A DNA stretch of 64,000 nucleotides, taken from NCBI GenBank assembly GCA_001692895.1, contig KV748252.1:496001-560000 (forward strand), read 5' to 3'. Below, one piece after another: positions 1 to 12,421 of the stretch; position 1 is the stretch's first letter; the number at the start of each line of letters is the position of its first letter. The translations under genes were made by a program, and so were the position numbers. Under the pieces are notes generated by a model. That model ran no database searches. It was not told the origin of the DNA and was given only the letters and a program-made list of their open reading frames with translations. The DNA comes from Cenococcum geophilum 1.58. Taxonomy: Eukaryota > Ascomycota > Dothideomycetes > Gloniales > Gloniaceae.

Positions 1-2553
1 GGTATGTGTCAATCCAGTAGGTCTATAAAATATCCTAAGTATATTTTACGGATATATTTTGCAACTAACGGGCGGCTTAATAGCGGGTTGCCTCGTCAAT
101 TATATATAATACTAGGCTGCCGTTAATATACATAATGTCTACGTACACTAAGTGGTTAAAATTAAGATCCTTATAAAGGGTGAACTTAAATCGGCCTAGG
201 GAACGTCCGTATTTCTAGCAAAAGGAGCAGTATTTAGTTAGGTGGTCGATTGCCTTCCTATTAACGTCGTTATATCTAGAGCGTTTAAGGACTCTATATA
301 GCTTTTCGGCTAACGGGTAGCCGAAACGGCGGTATAGGCGGTAGATTTTAGTACTAATAAGGTAACACGGGTTATAGTTAAAACTTGATTCCTAAATATA
401 GGTCCGTAGAGTCTCTCCCTATATAAGGAACGGGTGTCCAAATCGTCGTACAATTAGTAGGGTAATATGCTTACTTCCTAGGGCAGTTATAGGGCCAATT
501 AAGGTGTCCGTAAAGTTGTTGTAGTAGACCTATAACCTATCTATATCCGCAAGGCAGAGTAGGAAAGGGGTATCCGCTTTTACTATGTGGAAGTTAACTA
601 GGCTAATTAGAGTTTTGACTTTAACTAATCTAATTAATGCGGTTAAGCTAATGCCAAATTAGACGTTTATAGCCCCAGTTTACATAGTATTAATATCCGT
701 ATTATTATTTATAGTGGTCTTATATACAAGGTATTATCCATAACCTATAGTAGACTTCTTAAAGGCACCTATATCAATTATAACGCCATAGAATTCTTTG
801 GGGGTATAGCGTTCTGTAGTAATATATACAAATAGGTCCTGTTCGCGGTCTATAATATCAGTAACGGGTTTAATAGGTATGCTTATAGGCTAGTTTTCGG
901 GTATAATTAAGTGTATAAAGGAGCGGTCGGCTAATACGGTCGTAATATTAAAGGCTTAGTTGTCCGTAAAAGGTCCGAAAGTGGTTAGGAACATGTTTAA
1001 GGTCTCCTATTCTTAAGTGTCTAAGTTAAAGTCAATTATAAGGGCTTCCATTAACTTGTTAAGAGACTCCTTTACTTCCTCTCCTTTATAGTCTAAGATA
1101 AACTAGTTAATCTAATTATTAAATCTCTTCTTAAACTTATTATGTTCTTCCTAGGTATACCTTATAGACTAATATCCTTCTTTACCGCATACAAAGCACT
1201 TCTAGCTGGTTTATTTATAGAGGTATACTTTTATACAGGAGTTGCTGTAGGGGTTGCGGGTAAGACTTAGTCGGTACGGGTACTGCTAGCGGTAGCGGCG
1301 GTCCGTAAAGTAGGCATCTAAGTTAGTTTACGGGTTTTATAGGTCTGTAACGAAGGCTTAAGTACTACCTAGCAGGTTTAAGGCTTTGTACATTACAATA
1401 GAGGACCGTAAATTATTAATAAGGCCAGCTACGGTATCTGCGGGCTTATAACAGGCGTATTTACAGGGTTCCATTTCCTAGTAAGCCGTAATAAGTTTAT
1501 TGTGTAGGAAGTCATCCGTTTAAAGCTTAATATTAAGACCATACTATAGGTGGGGGAGGTCTTTAATAAGGATTTGCAGGCACTCTATGGTCGATTTTTT
1601 AGTGTTCTTGTCCATTACGGTCCGTAACTTAGTTGCATTCTATTAGGTAAGGATATTACGCTTATATTTTAGTCCTTTAAAGTAGTTGCGTATAGCTTTA
1701 TATAGCTTATTAAAGGGAACACTAAGGGGGTTGCTCTTAAGGTTGGTATAGTAGTAGTCAAGTGCTAGGCCGCGTAGTATGGTAGAGTAGGCTTAGCTAA
1801 ATTCCTATTTAGGAATATTAGCCTTTTGGCAGAGGTCCGTAAAGATAGTTAGTTTAAAGTTAAAGTTATCGTTTCACCGCTGTACTTAGATTCGTTGGTG
1901 TAGAGCTTAGCCAAGTTAGCTAGCTCCTTGCTGTAGGTCTTTACTTAGGTAGTTTACGGATCTATAACTTAAGTAACGGAAGGGGTTTGGTCCGTATTTT
2001 GGTTTACAGGGGTATTACAGTCCGTAATTTGGGTTACGGTAGTATTGCGGTCCGTAACTTAAGTATTAGGTATACTTTGGCCAGTAAGATTAATTCTAAT
2101 ACCACTTAGGTTTGTGGAACGAATTCGGTTAAATGGGTTAGCTATAAGGCCAGAGATTCTGTTAAGTTTAAAGGAGGTAAAGAGGTCGCTGGTTTTAATG
2201 TAATCTAAGATCTACTCTTTAGTTTATTCCGTTTAGTCCTCCTTATATAGTATATCGTATAGAAACCGTGCAACAGTAACTCGTTTGTCCCTTTTAACCT
2301 ATATACCTTAGTAATATAAAAGGGTTCATAGGTTATGGATAGCAGTAGGGTTATAAGCCTTAAAAATAGCTTCCGTAAAGTCCGCAAAGTCTTCCTTATA
2401 TTGCTCCCACAGGTCGTTATTTATAAGCTTAAAATATCCGTATTTAAGGATTTTATATTTAATATAGTTGTTAACATCAGTTATAGACGTAAGGTCGACT
2501 CCTTAGCTCTATTTCTCTTAACCTTTATTAATCTACTTGCTTATATCTGCCAT
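1..2553 (-). pseudogene. Copia-1 gag-protease-integrase polyprotein, RIP-inactivated, partial
   Basis: The frame starts at an ATG at 2553 (MADISK, then in-frame stops) and runs left through many TAG/TAA codons. A Gag zinc-knuckle motif (CFVCGKEG, the fungal Copia variant of CX2CX4HX4C) lies near 1170-1205. The aspartic protease follows at about 750-800, with GVIIDIGA where the family has DTGA, so the active-site Thr codon appears mutated to Ile. The HHCC integrase zinc finger (YRRFGYP then YCSFCQ) is near 200-340. The product would have been the capsid, protease and integrase of a cytoplasmic virus-like particle. It cannot be expressed as it stands. The 5' start was chosen because the homologous ATG is kept at 24333 in copy 2. 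Confidence 0.85.
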
Positions 2554-2579
2554 GCTGTATAGTATAGTACGTAGCGGGT

Positions 2580-2745
2580 AGAAAAGGTCTTATAGTAGTC
2601 CGTAAAGGCGGTTAATAGGTCCGTAACGGTTTGCAGGAGGGTAGGGGGTTTCCGTAAGGTCTTGTAGTGGTCCGTAAAGGTAATTAGTAGGTCCGTAGTG
2701 GTTTGCGGGAGGGTAAAGGGTTTCGTAAAGGTCTGTATTCGCGTC
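2580..2745. repeat. Tandem-like repeats in the Copia-1 5' leader
   Basis: The octamer ggtccgta and close variants recur roughly every 25-35 bp together with a gtttgcgggagggta segment between the LTR and the gag start. The same arrangement is present in copy 2 at 24370-24550. It is untranslated leader, of unknown function. Confidence 0.6.
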
Positions 2746-2927
2746 TATAAACTTTCGGTAAACTGTATTAAGACTTGAATAAGTATACAGAGTTGGTAAT
2801 AGTCCGTAATCCCCGACTTCAAACCTTCCAGTAGATCGTACTAGGAGTCTAAACGGGTGGTCGCTGTCGAGTATCGCTCTGGGGGAGGTGTTAAGTGATT
2901 GCTAATCTGTGCGCGCTCACTAATCAG

Positions 2928-3146
2928 TATTTGTATTAATTTAATAATACAATTGAGTTATATCCCGGGGCACGAAATACGTATAGTATCGTATGCTCTT
3001 TAGGATGGTAGTGACTGTCGATTATATTAAGGTAGACTACGTAGTCTATATACTGACGCGCCTCCCCCTAATTAGTCAGCACCTAAGTAGTTGGTGCACT
3101 AAACGCGGAACTACGCGTTCGGTGTACCACGTGCTGTAATTATACA
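2928..3146 (-). repeat. 5' LTR of Copia-1 copy 1
   Basis: It matches the LTRs at 18895-19174 and 24971-25243, including the shared stretch gggcacgaaatacgtatag and the end taattataca. The canonical TG start reads TA here by a RIP-type change, and the terminal CA is preserved only in this copy. It is about 219 bp against 273-280 bp in copy 2; the difference lies mainly in the poly-C tract and the following direct repeats. Confidence 0.85.
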
Positions 3147-5520
3147 GTTAGTAAGCATTATAATTTATATAAGGTAACTAAGCTACTTAAAGACCTTTAT
3201 AAGTAAAATCCTACTAAGTTATTATACTTAGATTTTACTTTATATATAATTAAGGAGAAGCCCTAAAAGATATTAATACTATTATTAATACTTATATCCT
3301 TTAAAAATAAAGTAAAGAGATTTAATTAGTTATATCTTTATTAGCGTTAGCGCCGCTATAGTCTTTAGCTTTAACCCTATAGTTAATCGGCTTTTAATTA
3401 TTATTAGAAATAAAGGGCGTATTTTAAGGGTAGGTAGCAATTAAATTAATCTTCTAAAATAGGACCTCTATGCTATAAAACGCGGCTAGAAGCTCAGTAA
3501 CCCATTTTATTATTACCAATTTTACTAATCCTATAGCAAATAGCTACGTAATTGCAGTAAATATCTAAACTAGGCACTAATAGCAGATTCTAAACGCGGA
3601 AACCACGTGGCTTATAGACCTTATATCTTTATTAACTGCTATAACGGAGCGCCTATTTAAGCGAGGTAACCGTGGTAGTGTTATTAGCGTACTAAACAAA
3701 AACTTATTTTAGTAAATAGCCCTAATACGCAACACTAGAACAGTTAATAGCAATAAGATATTGGAGGGCTATTTAGGTAGTAAACGTATTATAAACTATA
3801 CTAATAAAGAAGAGCAGACCATAGAGGAGAGTTAGAGTAATTAAGTTAATATAGATAAAAATAAAGCCAAGTAAGGAGAAGCCTAAAAGGTATATAATTT
3901 AAATATTACTATAGATAAACAAGCCTAGCAACGCTTTAAATAGGTTAGTATAGTAGAGAAATTATAGACTTATTATAGATACTAGAGGCGATAAGGACTT
4001 TAGTAGTTTATATATAAGTAGATTTTAGATTAGGGAGGTAGTTTTTAGAGCTTAGTAGGGGCATAGGCTATTTTATAGATAACTTCTTGTAATTGCAAGC
4101 TCCGTTGCTTTATTAAGCTATATACTTACTTCCTTGCCATACCTAATCTAGTAATCTAATAGTAGATAGTAGTTATTCGCTATCTATATACCATTTTACA
4201 CGTCTTTAAACCTTCTATAATAACCGTAACTATTTAACCCGCCCGTATTATATTTCGCTTTAGATATATTTATTAATATGCATACTCTTTTAAAATACTA
4301 CTTAAACAGTATCTTATCTTCTTTAAACTTTACCCCTCCCTTTACTTAAACAGGGCGATAAATACTATTAATTAAGTGTTCGTTATTTATGCCGTTGACT
4401 AAGATACCACTTAAGTGGCATCTAAACTATCCTCAGGCGGGTCTTTCTCTTTCTTCCGTATCGTCTTTAACTAGCGTATTAACATAACCTATTAGAGAGG
4501 CCCTTAAGTAGTATTTAGGCTATCCCTTTCCCCTAGACTTTAGGCCTATATTTATTAACTCTTTAGTAAACTAGAGGGTAGGTAGGGTAAATTATTTTAA
4601 GTTTAGGTAAAACTAATATAGGATAGAAGAAGAATCACTAGAGGTTTTAACTGCCCTAAATTTTAAGGAAAGCAAGGAAATAGAATCTTTATTAACTGCT
4701 TACGATTAAATAGTAATTAGTTTATAGGTAGTTGCAACCTACTATAGACCTATTAATAGGAATAGGTGTTTTCTCATTTTAGTAAGCTAATAGTGCCTCT
4801 TACATCGCAATACGGATTAAGTTAATATCCTTAGACTTATAGTTTTACGCGTGCTTATTTCGTATTAAATTAACTAAATATAGATATAATATAGGGCCTC
4901 CCATTATATATACTATAATAATATATACTAGTTAGCTCTAGGAGGATTTAAGGTCAAAGTCTATTTTACCTTTTATATACTTTAAGCTTATTAGTCTAAT
5001 TAATTTCTTAAGGGCCTTTAAACTCCTAGTAATATATTATATATACCCTTTATATAGGACATTAGCCCTAATAGGGTCTTTAGCTTTAGTAATCCTATTT
5101 ATATTTAGTTCTAATTAAGTTAAAGCAAAAGCCCTTATAATATTATTCTCCACTTATAATATTAATAATATTCAATTACGCTATTACGGTTCCCGTTAGG
5201 GTTTATATAGCGGTTCTATATAAATATATATATATAAGAGGGGAACTATATAGGGCTGGATAAAACCTCTTCTTCTACAGTTATATGGCCTATATAGCCT
5301 CTCTTTTAGTTAGTAACTATTAAGTATAAGTAGACGTCTCTTTAAGGCGCTATAGACAAGCCATCTTAATATATACTCCTAGGTCTATCCGGTAAGTATA
5401 TAGCTAGGGCTTAGGTTCCGTTCCTAGCTGCTCTAGTTATCTAGGTAGGGCGTAGGCCAGCGGCCTATAAGGCTAATGGTAGTATAAGAGTAAAAGTAAA
5501 GGTGCCGTTGTTTAATTATT
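3147..5520. other. Unassigned RIP-degraded DNA
   Basis: No LTR, inverted repeat or recognisable domain was found. Long TAA/TAG-only frames can be read on both strands: plus from about 3480 to 4080, and minus from about 5130 to 4700. Because RIP creates the same bias on both strands, the coding direction cannot be decided by eye. The segment lies between the LTR of Copia-1 copy 1 and the LINE-1 3' region and is probably old transposon sequence. Confidence 0.4.
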
Positions 5521-5524
5521 ATAT

Positions 5525-5825
5525 ACAGCTCTATAACTTGCCAAATTCTACTAAATTCTACCAGGTCTAAAATTCTGCTAAATTCTGCTAGGTTGCTAGA
5601 TTTTACTATATTCTACTAGGTTACCAAATTTTACTAAATTCTACTAGGTCTAAAATTCTGCTAAATTCTGCTAGGTTGCCAAATTTTACTAAATTCTGCC
5701 TAGTTACCAAATTCTGCTAAATTCTGCTAGGTTGCTAAAATTTTACTAAATTCTATTAGGTTGCTAATTTATATTAACTTCCTAACTTCTATAAGATTCT
5801 GCTATATTCTACTATACTTATAGTA
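5525..5825. repeat. Degenerate tandem repeat based on aaattctgctaaattctgct
   Basis: Variants of aattctgctaaattctgct followed by aggttgcc occur about ten times. The array lies immediately beyond the stop codon of LINE-1 ORF2, so it could be its 3' UTR. A similar but looser run is at 15785-15890, next to the left end of Gypsy-1, so it may instead be a fragment of a Gypsy-like LTR. Confidence 0.6.
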
Positions 5826-5829
5826 TTTA

Positions 5830-8800
5830 TTATCTACCTCTTAGAGCGCCCCCTTCCTTTACCTTAGCTAGTTTTCTAGCAAATAAAAGGTACGGTAAAA
5901 GGTTTGTCTATATAAACTAGCCCATAACTACTTTAGTAGCCTTTTACTTAGTTAGAAGCTCTCTATATAAGGATATTTTAGTATAGTAATATATTTCCGC
6001 CTGGCTAGCAACGTGCCTAGGATAGAACACCACTATATACATCGTTAATTATTAGCCGTAGCGGCATAGGTAGGCCGGAGTTGGGTATTATAGTACTTTT
6101 TAGTAATAGAGGTATCTATTAAGCCCTATATACTTAGTTCCAAGTAGTGTATTAATTATACTCTTTACCTTAGTAAGCTTTGTATAACGTTTAAAGACCT
6201 TTTTATTCTATAGTTCGGCCTAGGCCGTTATATAGTAAGTAAGCTTACTTTAGTACTTTTTCTATTCCCTTTTCTACTGCTCCTTAAACGCCTTTTATAC
6301 CTTAGCCCTTCTGCTCTTCTTATACTGCTCTTTAGATAAGTCTATTAGTTATATATATCTATCCCTAAGATAGCTGCCGCTATCCTCTTTAGCTTATCTC
6401 GTCTGATAGGCCGTATTAGTGGCTTTATTCTAGGCTAGAGTTAGTAGGCTATTATATCCCGTATAGTATTACACTACCTCTTAATATACTCTCTTGCTAG
6501 TTCTTTCTATATTCTTTCCGTATAAGATATAGCCAGCTCTTTAAGGTATATTTAAAGCGGCGGAAACCCCGTCTTATACTCTAGTACTACTATTAGTATT
6601 AATTTATACGCCCCTATAATAGTGCGGAGGTATAGATTTTATACTACGCCTAGCTAGCGCAGCTTAGTTTTACTTATCTTTTTAGGCTTTATCTACTCTA
6701 GTGTTGAGTACTAGGTACTATACCTATATAAAATTGCCGGTCGGATTACGGCGGAGTATATTATTCGCGCCTTTTAGAAGGAGGCGCTCTATATAGAGGC
6801 CGTAAGCTAGGTTAGTGCGGCTATTTAAGTAACTGCTTTTATCTTAATAATATTAACGTATGGTTCCTATTTAAGCTTTAAGTTAACCTATACCCCTAAT
6901 ACGTATAGGTTACTAACTAGGCCTTCCATAAAGCCATATATGTTAACTATAGCCTTTATATTAAACTTCTTATAGCTCCTTATAAAGTGAATAAGGTGGT
7001 ACTTTTTAGGGGCGAATACTACCCTATGCTAGCGTGCCTACGCCGTATATACCTTATATGCCCTTTCTATAGTTCTCCTCTATAGTCTTGCTATATATTA
7101 GTATATTAGAGTTATTAACGAATCCGAATACCGTAGTAGTTCCCCCTTATAGCTTTAGGAAGAGTATATAGGCAAAAAAGAGAAATAGGATTAGCGATAG
7201 CGTAGAACCTTAGGGTATACCGGTGTTTGTTTATATTGTTTATACTATATATCCTCTAATTAAGAGCCTCGTTGTTTAATCCTTAAGGAAAGATTTTATA
7301 AACTGTACTATCTAGGAGGGTATAGCTTAGGCCTTTATATTATATATATATATATTTTTTTTATAGGAGACTTAGTTAAAGGCCCTAGAAATATTAAGGC
7401 TAAGCAGTAAGGCTACTAAATTTAGGTTACTCCTCTATACTGTATATATCTATTAGGTTAGTAGCTCTAGTACTATTTATATTAAGCGCCCCGGCCTTAC
7501 TTCTATCTAACTAGCCAGTAGCATACCTATCTTTTTATAATTTTAGATAGTTAGCTAGCTATTATTCTCTTAAGTAGCTTTCTAATAGTGTTAAGTAGCG
7601 CGATTAGCTAGTAGGCCTTTACTGTAGTATAAGATAGCTTCTATGGTTTTTAGATAACTACTATAATAGAGTTTTTAAACGGCTTTAGGTAATATCCAAT
7701 TGCTATATAGCTGCTAAAGAGTTTAGCTAGTGCTAGGGCTAGCTGCTCTCTACACGCCTTAAAGAATTAATTAGTAATCTTCTTTAGTTTTAGGGCCTTA
7801 TTAGGGGCAAGCCCCTTTAAGGCCTTAATAATGTCCTCCTCCTTAACTACTTTCTTTACTATTTACGGCTCCGGGTATATAAACCCTAGTATATCGCTAA
7901 GGTCCGCCTCTATAGGCAGCGGGAAGAACTGCTCTATAAGAATAGTGGCCTTCTCCTTATTATTATAGTGTAGTGTCTCCTCTTCTAGTCTACTAATAGG
8001 AGGAAACTATAGTAGAGCCTTTAGCTTCCCGTCTGCTATACGCGCCCATTTTACTATCCTCTATATCCCTTTAGGGTCGTTTATTAGCTTTTTAACGGTC
8101 CGCCTTTAGAGCTTATTAGCCTCTTATTAAATTATCCTTTTCTTCTTATTATGTGCAACTCTATAGTTAATTTAGTCGGGTATTAACTAAGAGGCCTTTT
8201 ATACCTAAGAGGCCTACTAAGTTTCTTTTACTACTTCTATATATTTCTCTAACTATACTTTAAAGGCTTACGGTAAGGGCCGCGCGTTAGGTACTATTTT
8301 TACTATAGTGTTCTTAATCGCCTAGTATCTAGCTTCCGCTAGCGCGTTTAGTTTATCTCTTATGTTATATAGGAAGCTATATAGGGGCTAGAGTTGGCCT
8401 TTTAGTTTACTCTACACCGACTTCTAATTGGCCTTCTTTTATAGCGGTCTCCTAGGTAAGTAAGGCCCCTCTAACACCTCTATATCCACTTCTGTAATAA
8501 TAGAAAAGTAGTGAGACCCTATATACTAGCAGTCTTATCTTTAACTCTATAGCAGCCTATTAGTAATCTAGGGGGAGGTAAATACTAGGTCTAGCGTGCT
8601 CCTTAATATGCCCTTTACCTATATCTTTATGCCCACCTTAGTAGCTAGGCTTAGGCTGGCTACCTTTATAGCGCGGATAAGGTTATCTACCGTATTATCT
8701 GCGTATGTTACTATTACACCCCTCTAAAAGGGGTAATATAAATTAAAATTACCTAATAGTATATGTTCTCCTTTGGCCTTTAGCAGCTCCAGTAACACAT

Positions 8801-9230
8801 GGATACTACTATTCGTCTATTAGGGGTTATAGATATTATAAATCTGAATAGTCCGCTCGTAGCCATCTAGCTTAATTATATATATATTCGCTAAGTAGTA
8901 TATAGGCGCTTACTTATTTATATTAATAGCCTTATTTATATTAAAGTAGACCCTTATATTGCCTACTCCCGTATATATTAAATGGTATAACTTATAGTAT
9001 ATATTATATTTTATTAGTCTCTCCGCTATAGCTTCTAGATAGCTAATGGATCTAACTAGGGGTCTACCTACTCCACCTCTTATAGAAAGTAGAGTAGTAC
9101 GCCATTCCTATTGTTGTTAGTATTATACTATATAATTATAAGCGGTTTCTGGTGTCTTAATATAAAAGATCTATACTGGCCTCTAAGTTAGCTAAGTTAG
9201 TACCCTTTAGCGTCCGGTTGCTTTCTTATA
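5830..9230 (-). pseudogene. LINE-1 ORF2: endonuclease / reverse transcriptase, inactivated
   Basis: Domains in minus-strand order: an APE-type endonuclease at about 9130-8580 (the LLGNFNLYYPF motif, family LLGDFNL.HP, and a TYADNTVDNLI segment); the reverse transcriptase at about 7900-7150 with GLAPNKALK, a TVKAY-LIALLNTIRKLL motif, GIP-GSTLSLILF near 7220, and the catalytic F-[Y/V]-DD motif read as GFVNNSNIL near 7150, so both catalytic Asp codons appear mutated to Asn by G-to-A change. The C-terminus at about 6100-5840 keeps a PTPAYLCRYG Cys-type motif (family CPCGYG), FYPRHV and LLPYLLFAKKLAKVKEG, typical of the end of Tad1-like ORF2. The stop is at 5830-5832. The enzyme would nick target DNA and copy its RNA in place; it is dead here. 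Confidence 0.85.
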
Positions 9231-9339
9231 ACGTAGTTTTAGAGCCTTTAAATACCTCTCTCTAGATCTAGGCTTTTGCTTCTACCTCTACGTTAAACTC
9301 TATATTTAATAGAGGTTCCTAAGTTACTAGGATTTAAAT

Positions 9340-10790
9340 TAGGGCGTATATATACTACCTTATAGCACTATTTAAAGTGTTAATTAAAGGGTCCTCTAAC
9401 CCATTTCCTTTCTAAAATAATTAAAAGTCTACGGCCAGCTAACCTTTTAGGGGACTTCCTCTACCTATATAGGGCTCTTCTATATAATCGTCTCCTTTAG
9501 CTTCCTTTTCTTAGCTTATTGCAAGGCCTCTTTAGTAGTAATCTTATACTGTAATTATAATTACTATCCGCTTATAGGCGCCTTATAGGTGCCTATATAG
9601 TATATTAGCGTAAAGGCCCTAATTGCTATAGTCTTCTCCTACTACATCTGCTTAACACTACACATCTCGTTCCATGCCTTATAGTCTACTTTATAGTTAA
9701 TACACTTTTTAGGTAAGTCTCCTATGCATTTACTAGTATTATATTACTTAGCGCAGCGTCCATATCAAGCCTCTTTTCTACAACTTTTAGCTATATAGTT
9801 AAAGCCTTAGTATTTAAAGCACTGCGTTACTAGGAACTTTATCTTATATTTTATAACTAGGTAGTAGTCTCCTCCTAGGAAGAGGCCTTAGTTAAATAGC
9901 ACATTTACTAACTCTTCTAACTATATACCCATAATAAGCAATAATTTAACCCTTTCTTCCGTTTAGACTCTTCCTGGCCTTTTCCACGCTAGCCTTTCTA
10001 CTATAAGCCCCGCTATAGTATAGTTCTGCTCTATTATATCTTTTATTATCTACTTAGCCTCTAAGCCTTAGATAGCGAAGCTTATAGGTATTATATAGAC
10101 CTTAATTAGTACTAGCGGTACAACTAGTGTAGCAGAGCGCCCTAGGACCTTTATCCACTCTATTTCTTACAGTAACCTATTTTTTACTTCTTTGTCCGTA
10201 ATATATGCCCTAATATTACCGCTTTATAACTTCTTTATAGCCTATATCCTATAGGTATCTAGGGGTCCTACGGCCTAGAGCGTATATACTAAGACTTAGC
10301 TATTCTACTTTAAGGTTTCCTCGTGGTTAGCGGCATTACCTATATAAATTATAATCTTATATACTTCTATAGGTTTATAGACAACTTGTCTTATAGCTTG
10401 GGGCATTATAGGTATAGTGGCAGCGACGTATACGTATAATAGCAGGCCTATAAATATCGGTCCGCTCTTTATAGTTATTATTACAGCCTTTTTAAAGGCG
10501 CGAATATCTGTCCTAATTGCCTATATATCTTAGGCGTATTGCTCCTAGGTTCCTTAGGTTTAGATAAGCTCCGCTAACGTAATAAAGGCTATCTAAAGGG
10601 TTATAATCGCAGTAGTGAGGAAGGAGAGTATAGTAGTGCGCTCCTTATCTGCATTAAGAGATCGTTTCTATAGTACCTACTGGGTTTATTCTACGGGTTA
10701 TATAGTCTATAAGGCGCGTTCTTAAAAGGCGCGCTATTCAATTAGGGTAGTTAGGGTAGTTAGGGTAGGGGGTTTATTTATTTGTTATAA
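9340..10790 (-). pseudogene. LINE-1 ORF1 (Gag-like RNA-binding protein), inactivated
   Basis: The frame upstream of ORF2 contains a conserved segment (VLGRSATLVAPVLIKVYI near 10130-10090), then a Cys/His region at about 9810-9650 (CRKEAWYGRCAK after restoring obvious stop codons), consistent with the zinc knuckles that end Tad1-type ORF1 proteins. Stops are TAG/TAA. The N-terminus is uncertain and was placed by the loss of a coherent frame near the TTAGGG-like repeat at 10741-10770. Confidence 0.65.
10741..10770. repeat. Short TTAGGGTAG repeat (three units)
   Basis: Three near-identical 9-mers (ttagggtag) lie near the 5' end of LINE-1 ORF1. They resemble the fungal telomere unit TTAGGG but are too few and spaced by an extra tag to be a telomere. 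Confidence 0.6.
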
Positions 10791-10930
10791 TCCAGCTTTA
10801 GGGGCTGTATATTAGAAAACACTATATATACCTCTACTAACGCCGAATTAGGGTGTGTAGTTTTAATAGGAAGGATTTCTATAGTCCTCTAGAGCTCGTA
10901 GGAGCTCTATTAGGCTTGTTTTAACGGTTT

Positions 10931-11772
10931 CTTTAGCGAGCGATTATATTATATATTATCTCTACTTATATAGCAAAAAACGCGACTCTCTAAAACCTCT
11001 AAATTTAAAATTATATTAACAGCTATATAAACGACCGAGTCCTATTAAGTAAACATTATATAGGACTTACTAATCCCATTATAGCTATCTATAATAATAC
11101 AAACATTGCTATTTTAAAGGAACTGCTAAATTAAGGAATAAAGTTGGAAGTTAACCTAGTTGTTTTATTCTAACTAGTTAAAAATATAATTAAAATAAAC
11201 CGTTCAATGTCCGTTCTCTTATTAAAAGGGAGTCTATTATACTAAAAAGCTCTTATTGTAAGAGCCTGTCTATTATACGAAATTTAGGTATTAGGTATTA
11301 TATTAGAAATACTTATAGCTAAATACCTTGGTCCCTAGCCCGCCGCGTACTCTAAGCTATACCTAAATCCGGTCTCTATACCAAAAAAAAGTCACTAGCT
11401 AATTCTATAAGAATTATACTATTGTTTACATAAAAGGCCTAAAAATTTCTCTATAGTTCATCCTCTTTAGCTAAATAATAGTTTACTTTAGCCTTTTCTA
11501 TATCTAGCTACGCAACTTAGCGCGCAAGATCTTTAGTTACGCGCCTAAGACTCTTAAAAATCTTATAGCTTTTATAATTATATTTAAGATTTAAGATTTT
11601 CAACTACTATATAGATTTAGTTTTTGCTACTTTAGTAAAGATAGGGCTTGTTCTACTAATATAATTATCGTTTACCTAACCTAGGCTAATAAGAGTATTA
11701 TAATTATTATATATAGAAGCACTTAAAGTAGAGCCTAAAGAGGTAGAGGGTCCTTACTTAGGAAGCATATAA
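10931..11772. other. Unassigned AT-rich DNA
   Basis: No domain, inverted repeat or terminal motif was recognised. It is RIP-biased, with short frames full of TAA/TAG. It lies between LINE-1 and the decayed frame starting near 11773 and could belong to either. Confidence 0.4.
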
Positions 11773-12309
11773 TTTAGCAGGTAGTTATAAAAACAATATT
11801 ATTTAAGGAAGCGAGTTATATTACGCTATACGAATTAGCAGCATATATAGATAGTTCTAAGTTATAACCGTTAGCCGCTAACTAGCACGATCTATAAATA
11901 CGTAGAAATGGCATACTCCCTAGCTTCTCCCCTATCTAAAATACGTCTATACTACTACTAAGCCACTTTATAGAAGGTAGAAGAGCCTAGATTTCTATAG
12001 CTTAAAAACCTAAAGGCCCTCTAGACCTATAAAGTTGCTTAGATATACTAGCAGACTTAGTAGTATAACTATAATATAAGAGATAAGCGTAAAGATAATA
12101 ACGGCAATAAAGATCTTACTTATAACTTCCTAGATAAACTAGGATATCTATATTTACGTTTTAGTTATATAGTATAAATATAGAGCGAACTAGACTTACG
12201 CGGTAAATATTTATAATTATAGGCACGGAAGAAGACAGTGCTATATATATTAGAGTGCCGTAGTTTACTCGCTAAAGCGGCTACCCGTGCCGCTATCGCG
12301 ATCCGCTTA

Positions 12310-12379
12310 CTTCGTTACTGAGGTAAGTGCCGGCCAGCTTAACGAGTAGAGCCTACCTTAACGTCAGATTTGCCAAGAC
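12310..12379 (+). repeat. Left terminal inverted repeat of pogo element
   Basis: 70 bp, matching the reverse complement of 14081-14150 with only a handful of C/T or A/G differences. It contains ggtaagtgccggccagct. Confidence 0.92.
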
Positions 12380-12421
12380 ACCCAAATACTATCAATATTC
12401 TTATTATATATTATTAACGCC

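Larger units (their letters stand above)
1..3146 (-). mobile_element. Copia-1 LTR retrotransposon, copy 1 (5' half, cut by window edge)
   Basis: This is a Ty1/copia-type element read on the minus strand, with its 5' LTR at 2928-3146 and coding sequence running left off the window. Positions 1-2950 align closely with 21780-24970 of the complete copy (18895-25243), so the window holds gag, protease and the first part of integrase. The two copies differ mostly by C/T and G/A changes, and CpA is strongly depleted, which is the RIP signature. The 5 bp after the LTR (3147-3151, gttag) would be the target duplication, but the partner lies outside the window. Confidence 0.9.
5826..10930 (-). mobile_element. 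LINE-1: Tad1-like non-LTR retrotransposon, RIP-inactivated
   Basis: It is a minus-strand LINE with the two-ORF plan of the fungal Tad1 clade: an ORF1 with a Cys-rich knuckle (about 9340-10790) and an ORF2 with endonuclease, reverse transcriptase and a C-terminal Cys-rich motif (5830-9230). No target duplication was found, so both ends are approximate. Both frames carry many TAA/TAG stops. Confidence 0.85.

Noticed and set aside
10741-10770. Telomere or interstitial telomere
   Set aside because: Only three 9-bp TTAGGGTAG units, lying at the LINE-1 ORF1 start.
12310-12325. TIR of the pogo element starting at ctgaggtaag with TA at 12316
   Set aside because: The intact opposite arm of the foldback shows the empty site, placing the element start at 12310 with TA at 12308-12309.
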